From the NCBI RefSeq assembly GCF_900302465.1, contig NZ_OMOR01000001.1:806001-870000 (forward strand): DNA of 64,000 bases, written 5' to 3'. The stretch's first letter is position 1. The number at the start of each line of letters is the position of its first letter. The notes under the pieces were generated by a model. It was not told where the DNA came from. It made no database searches and worked only from the letters and a program-made list of their open reading frames with translations. A program made the position numbers and the translations under genes. Below are positions 57,264 to 64,000 of this stretch, one piece after another. The stretch is from Ascidiaceihabitans donghaensis. GTDB taxonomy: Bacteria; Pseudomonadota; Alphaproteobacteria; Rhodobacterales; Rhodobacteraceae.

Positions 57264-58334
57264 TTATGGATGGATAATCCGGTTTATGTGGCCCATTTTG
57301 CGGCCCGGCTTTACCTCTGCCTTGCCATACAAATGCAACGCCACATTTGGGGTCGTCGCAAGCTCCGGTACACGGTTCATGTCGTCGCCGATCAGGTTTT
57401 CCATCTCGACGTCGGAATGGCGCTTGCCGTCCCCCAGCGCCCACCCTGCAACCGCACGAATGTGCTGTTCAAACTGATCGACAACACAGCCATTTTGGGT
57501 CCAGTGCCCTGAATTGTGCACCCGAGGGGCGATTTCGTTGACGATCAAACCGGTTGGCGTGACAAACAACTCAACTCCCAAAACACCAATGTAATCCAAT
57601 GCATTCAGGATGTTGGCTGCGATCAAAACGGCATCTGTGCGCAATGACGCTGACAGCTTTGCAGGCACAGTCGTGGTGTGCAAAATGCCGTCACGATGCA
57701 CATTCTGGCCGGGATCGAAACAGGTCACGTCCCCGCCTGCACTGCGTGCCGCGATAACCGATATTTCAAAGCTGAAGTCGACAAAGCCTTCCAGAACAGC
57801 CGGAGCACCTGCCATAGACGCAAAAGCATCGGCAGCCTCCGAGACATCCATAATGCGGGCTTGCCCCTTGCCGTCATATCCAAACCGACGTGTTTTCAAG
57901 ATCGAGGCCGCACCGATGGTCGCCATTGCAGCATCTAACGCTGCCATGTCTGGAATGTCGGCATAAGGGGCGACTTTCAAGCCAAGGCTTTCCAAAAAGG
58001 ACTTTTCTGTCAGACGATCTTGGGAAATTCGCAAAGCTTCGCGGCCCGGGCGGATAGGTTTGAGCGTCTCCAGAACATCAAGAGCGGACGTCGGGATGTT
58101 TTCAAATTCGTATGTGATGACGTCAACGGAATTTGCAAATGCCTTTAGGGCGCCTGCGTCGTCGTAAGATGCCGTGGTCACGGAATGTGCAACGTCGCCC
58201 GCAGGGGGCTGCGCACCGGGTTCAAAAATGTGGGTCTTCAGGCCCAGGCGGGATGCCGCAACACACAGCATGCGCCCAAGCTGTCCACCCCCTAGAATGC
58301 CAATGGTTGCGCCGGTGGGAAGGGGATCATTCAT
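57264..58334 (-). CDS. purK: N5-carboxyaminoimidazole ribonucleotide synthase
   Basis: A 356-residue ATP-grasp enzyme that carboxylates aminoimidazole ribonucleotide on nitrogen, upstream of PurE in purine synthesis. It has [16 protein letters not shown], the ATP-grasp core [12 protein letters not shown] and [17 protein letters not shown] 58334 overlaps the purE stop by eight bases; ATG 58346 is a possible alternative. Confidence 0.94.
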   Translation of the reverse strand: MNDPLPTGATIGILGGGQLGRMLCVAASRLGLKTHIFEPGAQPPAGDVAHSVTTASYDDAGALKAFANSVDVITYEFENIPTSALDVLETLKPIRPGREALRISQDRLTEKSFLESLGLKVAPYADIPDMAALDAAMATIGAASILKTRRFGYDGKGQARIMDVSEAADAFASMAGAPAVLEGFVDFSFEISVIAARSAGGDVTCFDPGQNVHRDGILHTTTVPAKLSASLRTDAVLIAANILNALDYIGVLGVELFVTPTGLIVNEIAPRVHNSGHWTQNGCVVDQFEQHIRAVAGWALGDGKRHSDVEMENLIGDDMNRVPELATTPNVALHLYGKAEVKPGRKMGHINRIIHP

Positions 58335-58821
58335 CTGAAGGCTCATCTGGAATAGAAGCGGAAAGGGCCACGCGCCATGCGTCAAGGCGCTGGGCCAGGG
58401 CGGGATCGTTCAGGGCAAGAATACCAGCGGCCATTAGGCCGGCGTTCTTGGCACCTGCGGCCCCGATGGCCATTGTGGCGACAGGAAAGCCGCGCGGCAT
58501 TTGCAATATGGAATACAGGCTGTCTACACCCGACAAGGCCTGGGTTTGAACAGGCACACCAATCACAGGCACACGCGTCTTTGATGCCATCATGCCGGGC
58601 AAATGTGCGGCCCCGCCTGCACCTGCAATGATAACTTGCAAACCACGATCCACAGCAGTTTTACCGTAGTCCCAAAGGCGGTCGGGGGTACGATGTGCCG
58701 ACACAATCTTTTTTTCATAGGGAATGCCCAGTTCGTCCAGAACGTCGGCAGCTTCGCGCATGGTGGGCCAATCAGATTGACTGCCCATGATTATGCCAAC
58801 AGGCGGGGTTATGTCAGTCAT
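58327..58821 (-). CDS. purE: N5-carboxyaminoimidazole ribonucleotide mutase
   Basis: A 164-residue class I PurE that moves the carboxyl group of N5-CAIR to carbon. It has [29 protein letters not shown] and [13 protein letters not shown]. It leads the purE-purK pair, with the two genes overlapping. Confidence 0.96.
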   Translation of the reverse strand: MTDITPPVGIIMGSQSDWPTMREAADVLDELGIPYEKKIVSAHRTPDRLWDYGKTAVDRGLQVIIAGAGGAAHLPGMMASKTRVPVIGVPVQTQALSGVDSLYSILQMPRGFPVATMAIGAAGAKNAGLMAAGILALNDPALAQRLDAWRVALSASIPDEPSDE

Positions 58822-58887
58822 TCGGGCACGGCCTTTTAGTGCGATAAAAACGCACTATACTTAGGAACAAGACTAAGGCAACGGGGT

Positions 58888-58933
58888 GTGGAATTTTTCG
58901 AAAATTCCACGTCGTTTTCTTCCAAAGAAAACG
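58888..58933. repeat. Tandem double hairpin in the purE-ydcH gap
   Basis: Two back-to-back perfect hairpins: GTGGAATTTT-TCG-AAAATTCCAC (58888-58910) and CGTTTTCTT-CCA-AAGAAAACG (58913-58933). The element lies between the purE start and the end of the ydcH-like gene. It may be a terminator for the minus-strand ydcH gene or a small repeat; neither arm is followed by a clear T-run. Confidence 0.55.
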
Positions 58934-58960
58934 CCTGCACCAAGCCGCTGCCGATTGGTT

Positions 58961-59185
58961 TTAAGCGATGATGTCGGGCGTCAGGCGGTCTTCTATCCGC
59001 GCGATGCGATCTTTCAACGCCAGTTTTTGCTTTTTCAGGCGCCGGATTGTCAATTGGTCGGAGACAGCTTTTTCGGCCAAAGCCGCAATAGCACTGTCCA
59101 GATCACGATGTTCGGACCGAAACACTTCAAGTTCGACCCGCAACACTTCGTCTGTCTTCATGGCAATGTCTGACTGCGCGTTCAT
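58961..59185 (-). CDS. YdcH/DUF465-family small protein
   Basis: A 74-residue helical protein with the family core LTIRRLKKQKLALKDRIARIEDRL. It resembles the 54-residue protein at 4866-5030, with a longer N-terminal part (MNAQSDIAMKTDEVLRVELE). Role unknown. It is divergent from the Hsp20 gene. Confidence 0.85.
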   Translation of the reverse strand: MNAQSDIAMKTDEVLRVELEVFRSEHRDLDSAIAALAEKAVSDQLTIRRLKKQKLALKDRIARIEDRLTPDIIA

Positions 59186-59344
59186 ACAAACGAATCCCGA
59201 TTATGAAATGAAACCTTAATATACTGTGATGCATTAAATGCGCATAGCCCTTGTTCTGTAGGATTTTTCTTACCATATTCTGATTAGGGTTGCCGCAGCC
59301 GGGACCTGAATTGACTGTCGCTTGGTATGATAAGGACGTGTCGC

Positions 59345-59758
59345 ATGACAAAAATGACCCTTGCCTCTTATCCCCATATGCTGGGATTCGAGCAGCTGGA
59401 ACGCCTGGTGGAACGCACCGCGAAGTCCGGCAACGAAGGCTATCCGCCTTTCAATATTGAACAAACTTCTGACTATTCCTACCGCATCACGCTTGCGGTC
59501 GCGGGCTTTGCCGAGGACGATTTGGCCATCACAGTCGAAGATCGCCAATTGGTTATTCGTGGCCGCCAGTCCGACAGCCCGGATGGTCGCATCTTCTTGC
59601 ATCGTGGCATTGCAGCCCGTCAGTTTCAGCGCAGCTTCGTGTTGGCCGATGGCGTAGAGGTCGGGGAAGCAATCATGGAACACGGGCTTTTGCATGTCGA
59701 TTTGACCCGCGCAAAGCCCGAAACAGTTGTCCAAACCATCAATATCCGGAAAGGGTAA
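59345..59758 (+). CDS. Small heat-shock protein (Hsp20/IbpA family)
   Basis: A 137-residue alpha-crystallin chaperone. The domain runs from about residue 30 (FNIEQTSDYSYRITLAVAGF) to GLLHVDL, with RQFQRSFVLADGVEV in between, and ends in the INI form of the I-x-I oligomerisation motif. ATG 59345 follows AAGGA by nine bases. It is the first gene of a run with DUF1150, the HExxH protease and PhzF. Confidence 0.92.
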   Translation: MTKMTLASYPHMLGFEQLERLVERTAKSGNEGYPPFNIEQTSDYSYRITLAVAGFAEDDLAITVEDRQLVIRGRQSDSPDGRIFLHRGIAARQFQRSFVLADGVEVGEAIMEHGLLHVDLTRAKPETVVQTINIRKG

Positions 59759-59761
59759 GAC

Positions 59762-59986
59762 ATGAACACACGTTATGAATTGAACGCCGACGCGGATCGT
59801 ATGGTCTATGTAAAGCCTGTGGTTGTTGATGATCTGCCCCCCGAAGTGCGTAAAAGCGCAGGTGATGCACCACAGTTGTTTGCTGTACATGCTTCTGACG
59901 GGCAGCAGCTTGCTTTGGTTGCGGATGAACGTCTGGCTTATGTTCTGGCTCGCCAAAATGACTACGCACCGCAGCCCCTACACTGA
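59762..59986 (+). CDS. DUF1150 family protein
   Basis: A 74-residue protein of DUF1150, a family of unknown function regularly found behind Hsp20 in alphaproteobacteria. The conserved part is YVKPVVVDDLP and LFAVHASDGQQLALVADERLA. The start is three bases after the Hsp20 stop, so the two are in one transcript. Confidence 0.85.
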   Translation: MNTRYELNADADRMVYVKPVVVDDLPPEVRKSAGDAPQLFAVHASDGQQLALVADERLAYVLARQNDYAPQPLH

Positions 59987-59989
59987 AAA

Positions 59990-60877
59990 ATGATATGGCG
60001 GGCAGTCGGTCTGGCCTTGTGCCTTTGTGGCACGGTTGTATCGGCTGGCCCACGCCCGCAGATCGAAACGGACGGCGTCGGGGCGCAAGCCAAACAAGCT
60101 ATATTGCAAGACGCATACCGTCAGGTCGAAACCTACTTTGAAAAACAACATGGCTTGGCGCTGGATCAACCTTTCGTTTTGGTGGGCACTGACATGCCCG
60201 AGGACATGGGCGTACGGCTTGCGAAGGGTTTGCGTGCTCTGGACCGACGCCCCCTGCGCAAGCCGATTGATACCGAACGTTTGTGTGGTCAAAAACGGGT
60301 TGGGGCGGCTGCAAACCGCAACTATATTTTGATGTGCTGGCAGCAACCGGATGCCTATGACGCGGCCTGGCGCACGGCTCTTGGTCCACGTCTGACGCAA
60401 ATTCTTGCCCACGAATTCACCCATCAAATTCAGTACCAGCTGGCACAAGATCGGCCCGCGCGGCGGTCCAAACGGTTGGATGACTGGTTGTTGGGTCCCA
60501 ACTGGATGGTGGAAGGCACGGCGGAAGTGATCGAAACAGATTTTGTCACGCCGATTGCAGCGTTCACCGGGAAAGATGTGTTTGAATATCAAAATCGTGC
60601 GCGTCGTAGCCGTTTGACCTTGTCGGAGATGTCAAAATCCAGCAGCGTCAAAGGGCCTGCTGGCTACGGCGTGTCGCGCTTTGCTTGCTTAATGCTGGCC
60701 CGAAAACACGGGATTTCTGCGTTGTTCGACTACTTCGAAGCTTTGGGGAAGCTGAAGGATCGCGACAGTGCCTTTGAAGTCACTTTTGGACAAACATTTG
60801 CTGCATTCGAGGCTGAGTTTGAAAAATTGCGCCGCGACTTTGGGGCTGCACGAGACTACGGAAGAGACGGATCATGA
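59990..60877 (+). CDS. Secreted HExxH metalloprotease-like protein
   Basis: A 295-residue exported protein with a signal peptide (residues 1-19, cleavage near VSA). The zinc motif HEFTH lies at 141-145 and a Glu in MVEGTAE at 175, a gluzincin-like spacing (HExxH-x29-E). The rest is mostly helical and I do not recognise the family; it is similar in plan to peptidase-MA-type proteins. It begins three bases after the DUF1150 stop and overlaps the PhzF start by four bases (ATGA), so it belongs to the Hsp20 run. Confidence 0.72.
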   Translation: MIWRAVGLALCLCGTVVSAGPRPQIETDGVGAQAKQAILQDAYRQVETYFEKQHGLALDQPFVLVGTDMPEDMGVRLAKGLRALDRRPLRKPIDTERLCGQKRVGAAANRNYILMCWQQPDAYDAAWRTALGPRLTQILAHEFTHQIQYQLAQDRPARRSKRLDDWLLGPNWMVEGTAEVIETDFVTPIAAFTGKDVFEYQNRARRSRLTLSEMSKSSSVKGPAGYGVSRFACLMLARKHGISALFDYFEALGKLKDRDSAFEVTFGQTFAAFEAEFEKLRRDFGAARDYGRDGS

Positions 60878-61743
60878 GCTTTGAATTTGACTGGGTGGAT
60901 GCCTTCACCGATCAGGCCTTTGGGGGCAACGGGTGTGCGGTGGTGCATGGTGGGGCTGGTTTGGATGATGCGCAATGCCTTGCGTATGTGCGCGAAACCT
61001 CCCTTGTGGAATGTACGTTTACCGGCCCGTCAGATATCGCGGATATTCGGGTTCGTTACTTTCTGGCCAGCCGTGAAATACCTTTTGCCGGCCACCCGAC
61101 ATTGGCCACTGTGGTTGCCATGCGTCACCGGGGGCTGATTGACGATGGGGATTTGGTGTTGGAAACGCAGGCGGGGCTGGTGCCTGTGCATGTGGATGGT
61201 ACCCATGTCACCATGACCCAAGTGCCGCCAGTGTTTGGTCAAAAGATTCCCGCTGATATAGTGGCCGCCGTTGGTGGATTGGACGAGGCGGACATTGTGC
61301 ATCTTCCGCAAATCGTCTCAACCGGATTACCCTTTTGCATCACGGTTCTGAAGTCTCGTGGCGATGTAGACCGTGTGCGATTGGACCTTGACGGTTTGCA
61401 TCGCTATGCGGATTTTCTGGGCCGGAAGGACGTCGACATTATGGAACCTTTCTGGGTAGCGCAGGATGGGGCAACGTCTGCTGGGGACACTTATGCGCGG
61501 TTGCTGCTGGCCCCGCCAAGCCCACCGGAAGACCCGTTCACAGGGTCTGCCACAGGGGCGATGGCGTCCTATTTGTGGGCGCACGGGTTGATTGAAAAGC
61601 CCGAGTTTACAGCGCAACAGGGGCACGGTCTGGACCGGCCAGGGCAAGCAACGGTAAAGGTGCTGGGGCCTCGGGACGCGATAACCGGCGTCGAGGTGTC
61701 CGGGTCCGGCTATGTGCTGATGTCTGGCAGATTGCACCTGTAA
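60874..61743 (+). CDS. PhzF family isomerase/epimerase-like protein
   Basis: A 289-residue protein of the PhzF family (diaminopimelate epimerase fold): VDAFTDQAFGGNGCAVV at the start, the catalytic Glu probably in RETSLVECTF, FAGHPTLATV, and the C-terminal DPFTGSATGAMASY. The family includes trans-2,3-dihydro-3-hydroxyanthranilate isomerase, but most members have unknown substrates. Translationally coupled to the protease gene. Confidence 0.87.
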   Translation: MSFEFDWVDAFTDQAFGGNGCAVVHGGAGLDDAQCLAYVRETSLVECTFTGPSDIADIRVRYFLASREIPFAGHPTLATVVAMRHRGLIDDGDLVLETQAGLVPVHVDGTHVTMTQVPPVFGQKIPADIVAAVGGLDEADIVHLPQIVSTGLPFCITVLKSRGDVDRVRLDLDGLHRYADFLGRKDVDIMEPFWVAQDGATSAGDTYARLLLAPPSPPEDPFTGSATGAMASYLWAHGLIEKPEFTAQQGHGLDRPGQATVKVLGPRDAITGVEVSGSGYVLMSGRLHL

Positions 61744-61815
61744 GATATGCGCGTCGCCCTGTGTTGTTGATTTCGGCGCAATTTTATCGCAAAGCCAACC
61801 CTTAAGGAGAGGTTT

Positions 61816-62673
61816 ATGCGCGACCCCTATATAGCAGTTTTGCCGTACGGGCATCAAATGGGTGCGCATTTGAGTGCGATGCCGCTGGATGCGCTGCATT
61901 GGCCTTTGGGCATGCCCGAAAGGCTTGAAGGCACGGTCGCGGATCTGGAACCATATGACCATCTGCTGGTCTTTCCCAAGACTTCCATACATTGGAAATT
62001 GAATTGGGGGACGCGGGCCAAAGTATCGTTAATGGTTGTGGAACCACGTGTGATCCATGCACGGCATTTGGCGATGTTGCGCCTATCTTACCGACGGTTT
62101 TACCGTGTCTTCACCCACGATGCCCTGACATTAAAACGCTTGCCAAACGCGTATTTTTTACCTGCTGCCAGCACTTGGGTTCCGGATTACGCGAAGGTTG
62201 ATCTGACAAAATCGGCGCGGACTTCCTTGATTGCATCAGCGCGCCGCGACACCGCAGGGCATCAGTTGCGTCATGCCGTAGTAGATGCGGTGCGCGCCAA
62301 AGGGTTGGATGTGGACATTATGGGGCGTGGATACGCGCCGTTTAATCATAAATTTGAAGGCCACGCCCCCTACCGCTTTTCGGTTGTGATCGAAAACATA
62401 CAAGCGGGCGGGTACTTTACCGAGAAATTGATCGATAGCCTGTTGTGCGAAAGCGTCCCGATCTACTGGGGCGCTCCGGATGTTGCGCAGTATTTTGACA
62501 ATAGGGGTATTATTGTTTGCGACAGCTTGGATGCCTTGGTGGCTGCCGTCGAAGGGGCGGATACGGCAAAATATAACGCTATGCGCCAACCTTTATTGCA
62601 GGCCAAAAAACAGGCCATCGCGCTGCGCGACTACCGTATTCTTGCTGCTCAAAATCTGCAGCAGGATGCTTAG
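61816..62673 (+). CDS. Glycosyltransferase family 10 (fucosyltransferase-like)
   Basis: A 285-residue soluble glycosyltransferase. The region at about residues 186-225 (YRFSVVIENIQAGGYFTEKL, LLCESVPIYWGAPDV) is the donor-site motif of GT10 alpha-1,3/1,4-fucosyltransferases. The N-terminal half holds the acceptor domain and is less conserved. A strong AAGGAGAGG ribosome binding site precedes ATG. There are no other polysaccharide genes nearby, so the acceptor is unknown. GDP-fucose as donor is inferred from the family. Confidence 0.8.
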   Translation: MRDPYIAVLPYGHQMGAHLSAMPLDALHWPLGMPERLEGTVADLEPYDHLLVFPKTSIHWKLNWGTRAKVSLMVVEPRVIHARHLAMLRLSYRRFYRVFTHDALTLKRLPNAYFLPAASTWVPDYAKVDLTKSARTSLIASARRDTAGHQLRHAVVDAVRAKGLDVDIMGRGYAPFNHKFEGHAPYRFSVVIENIQAGGYFTEKLIDSLLCESVPIYWGAPDVAQYFDNRGIIVCDSLDALVAAVEGADTAKYNAMRQPLLQAKKQAIALRDYRILAAQNLQQDA

Positions 62674-62710
62674 GCCAGAAATCTTCCAAGCAAAATGGCA
62701 TCCGAAAACG

Positions 62711-62735
62711 AAAAAGGGCGAGGAACCCCCCGCCC
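62711..62735 (-). terminator. Rho-independent terminator of the sulfate activation gene
   Basis: On the minus strand GGGCGGGG-GGTT-CCTCGCCC forms an eight-base-pair stem (one G-U pair) followed by five T residues, 23 bases after the stop codon. Confidence 0.82.
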
Positions 62736-62758
62736 ATATTCCATAAAAGTGTTCGCCC

Positions 62759-64000
62759 TTAGTTTGCGGCGATCAACCCCATGCTTTCCAGCTTCAAAAG
62801 CACCTGATGTGCGCAGTTGTCGACATCGACATTTTCCGTTTCGACACTGAGCTCCGGGCTTGCAGGCACATCGTAAGGGTCCGAGATACCTGTGAATTCT
62901 TTGATCTTGCCTTCACGCGCCAGCTTGTACAGCCCCTTGCGGTCGCGGCGTTCACATTCTTCGATGGATGTGGCGACATGCACTTCGACGAAGGCGCCAA
63001 AGGCTTCGACATCTTCACGCACGGCCCGTCGGGTTGTCGCATAAGGCGCGATTGGTGCACAGATTGCGATGCCGCCATTTTTGGTGATCTCGGACGCGAC
63101 ATAGCCAATGCGGCGAATGTTCAGATCGCGGTGTTCTTTGCTGAACCCAAGTTCCGAAGACAGGTTTTTACGTACGATATCCCCGTCCAGTAGGGTCACA
63201 GGGCGTCCGCCCATTTCCATCAATTTGACCATCAAAGCGTTTGCAATGGTGGACTTGCCGGAACCGGAAAAGCCGGTGAAGAAGACGGTAAAGCCTTGCT
63301 TGGAACGCGGCGGCTTGGTGCGGCGTAGTTCCTTGACGACTTCAGGAAACGAGAACCATTCGGGAATTTCCAAACCTTCCGCCAAACGGCGGCGCAATTC
63401 CGTGCCTGAAATGTTCAGGATCGTAACTTTGTCTTTGTCTTTGATCTCGTCGATTGCTTCATATTGCGCACGCTCCGCGACCCAAACCATGTGTTTGAAG
63501 TCGACCATTTCGATGCCCATCTCGTCTTGGTGGGCGCGGAAAAGATCTTGGGCGTCATAGGGGCCGTAAAAATCTTCGCCTTGGCTGTTGCTACCGGGAC
63601 CAGCATGATCGCGGCCCACGATGAAATGCGTGCAGCCGTGGTTCTTGCGGATCAGACCGTGCCAAACGGCTTCACGGGGGCCTGCCATACGCATGGCGAG
63701 GTTCAACAAGGACATCGACGTGGTCGCTTGTGGGTATTTGTCCAGCACAGCCTCATAGCAGCGCACGCGGGTAAAGTGATCGACGTCGCCCGGTTTGGTC
63801 AGACCGACAACAGGGTGGATCAACAAGTTGGCTTGGGCTTCACGTGCGGCGCGGAACGTCAGTTCCTGGTGCGCACGGTGCAACGGGTTGCGGGTTTGGA
63901 ACGCCACAACTTTGCGCCAGCCCATTTTGCGAAAATAGGCGCGCATCTCATTAGGTGTGTCGCGGCGGGCGCGGAAATCATAGTGCACGGGCTGTTGGAT
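62759..64000 (-). CDS. Bifunctional sulfate adenylyltransferase / adenylylsulfate kinase (partial)
   Basis: The frame is open to the right edge, so the N-terminus is missing; 413 codons are present (the family is about 570 residues). The ATP sulfurylase part shows FQTRNPLHRAHQ and GRDHAGPGS; the C-terminal APS kinase part shows the phosphate loop GFSGSGKST and LLDGDIVR. The protein makes APS from sulfate and ATP and then phosphorylates it to PAPS. This fused single-chain form replaces the CysD/CysN/CysC set. The open frame at 63988 (GTG) is not the start, since codons continue to 64000. Confidence 0.95.
   Translation of the reverse strand: MQQPVHYDFRARRDTPNEMRAYFRKMGWRKVVAFQTRNPLHRAHQELTFRAAREAQANLLIHPVVGLTKPGDVDHFTRVRCYEAVLDKYPQATTSMSLLNLAMRMAGPREAVWHGLIRKNHGCTHFIVGRDHAGPGSNSQGEDFYGPYDAQDLFRAHQDEMGIEMVDFKHMVWVAERAQYEAIDEIKDKDKVTILNISGTELRRRLAEGLEIPEWFSFPEVVKELRRTKPPRSKQGFTVFFTGFSGSGKSTIANALMVKLMEMGGRPVTLLDGDIVRKNLSSELGFSKEHRDLNIRRIGYVASEITKNGGIAICAPIAPYATTRRAVREDVEAFGAFVEVHVATSIEECERRDRKGLYKLAREGKIKEFTGISDPYDVPASPELSVETENVDVDNCAHQVLLKLESMGLIAAN

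Overview
The window is a 64 kb piece of a roseobacter-type alphaproteobacterial chromosome (family Rhodobacteraceae in the broad sense; I do not commit to a genus). The signs are the F1-only ATP synthase operon atpHAGDC with no F0 genes beside it, a CIRCE element in front of groESL, the adjacent hisC and tyrC pair, the phaA/phaB pair, DUF1150 behind a small heat-shock protein, a fused ATP sulfurylase/APS kinase, and several family-typical proteins (DUF2125, DUF2161, an RTX protein with a C-terminal Hint domain). Coding density is high. I see no phage, insertion sequence, integrase, CRISPR array, rRNA or tRNA.

Left third (1-24 kb): the end of an acyl-CoA carboxylase carboxyltransferase, a secreted TPR protein overlapping ispE, convergent ispB, a DUF2007/methyltransferase pair, a YdcH-like small protein, a LysR regulator facing a 39-codon micro-gene, phaB and phaA, an EAL phosphodiesterase, tag, rpsD, a small lipoprotein, a class III nucleotide cyclase, the yqiJ-yqiK (flotillin) pair, the hisC-tyrC-extensin-like chain, DUF2125, chaC, and a two-gene ion-channel/peptidoglycan-anchor module (ExbB/MotA-like plus a long coiled-coil MotB/OmpA-like protein).

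Middle (23-46 kb): an M23 peptidase translationally coupled behind clpA, gloB, a methyltransferase, atpHAGDC, an H-type lectin protein, a FocA/YfdC-type channel, prs, a DsbA-like isomerase coupled to a hydrolase, a metallo-beta-lactamase-fold hydrolase, the ribF-ycgN-threonine aldolase overlap chain, a fatty-acid hydroxylase, a MaoC protein, a HAD phosphatase, manganese pyrophosphatase ppaC, a DUF2161 nuclease-fold protein and a TraB/GumN protein.

Right third (46-64 kb): a 1088-residue RTX-Hint protein, groESL under CIRCE control, an ADP-ribosylglycohydrolase-like protein with altered metal-site motifs, a GNAT enzyme, an EamA transporter, a NUDIX hydrolase, a lipase-like hydrolase overlapping a solitary phnM, purE-purK, a second YdcH-like protein, an Hsp20-DUF1150-secreted HExxH protease-PhzF run, a solitary GT10 fucosyltransferase-like enzyme, and the C-terminal two thirds of the fused sulfate adenylyltransferase/APS kinase, cut by the right edge.

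Most of the window is housekeeping. The parts I find least explained are the ExbB/MotA-MotB-like module next to a LytM peptidase, the HExxH protease tied to the Hsp20 run, the variant ADP-ribosylglycohydrolase, the solitary GT10 and PhnM enzymes, the H-type lectin, and several small palindromic elements, two of which are near-identical hairpins with a compensatory base-pair change.
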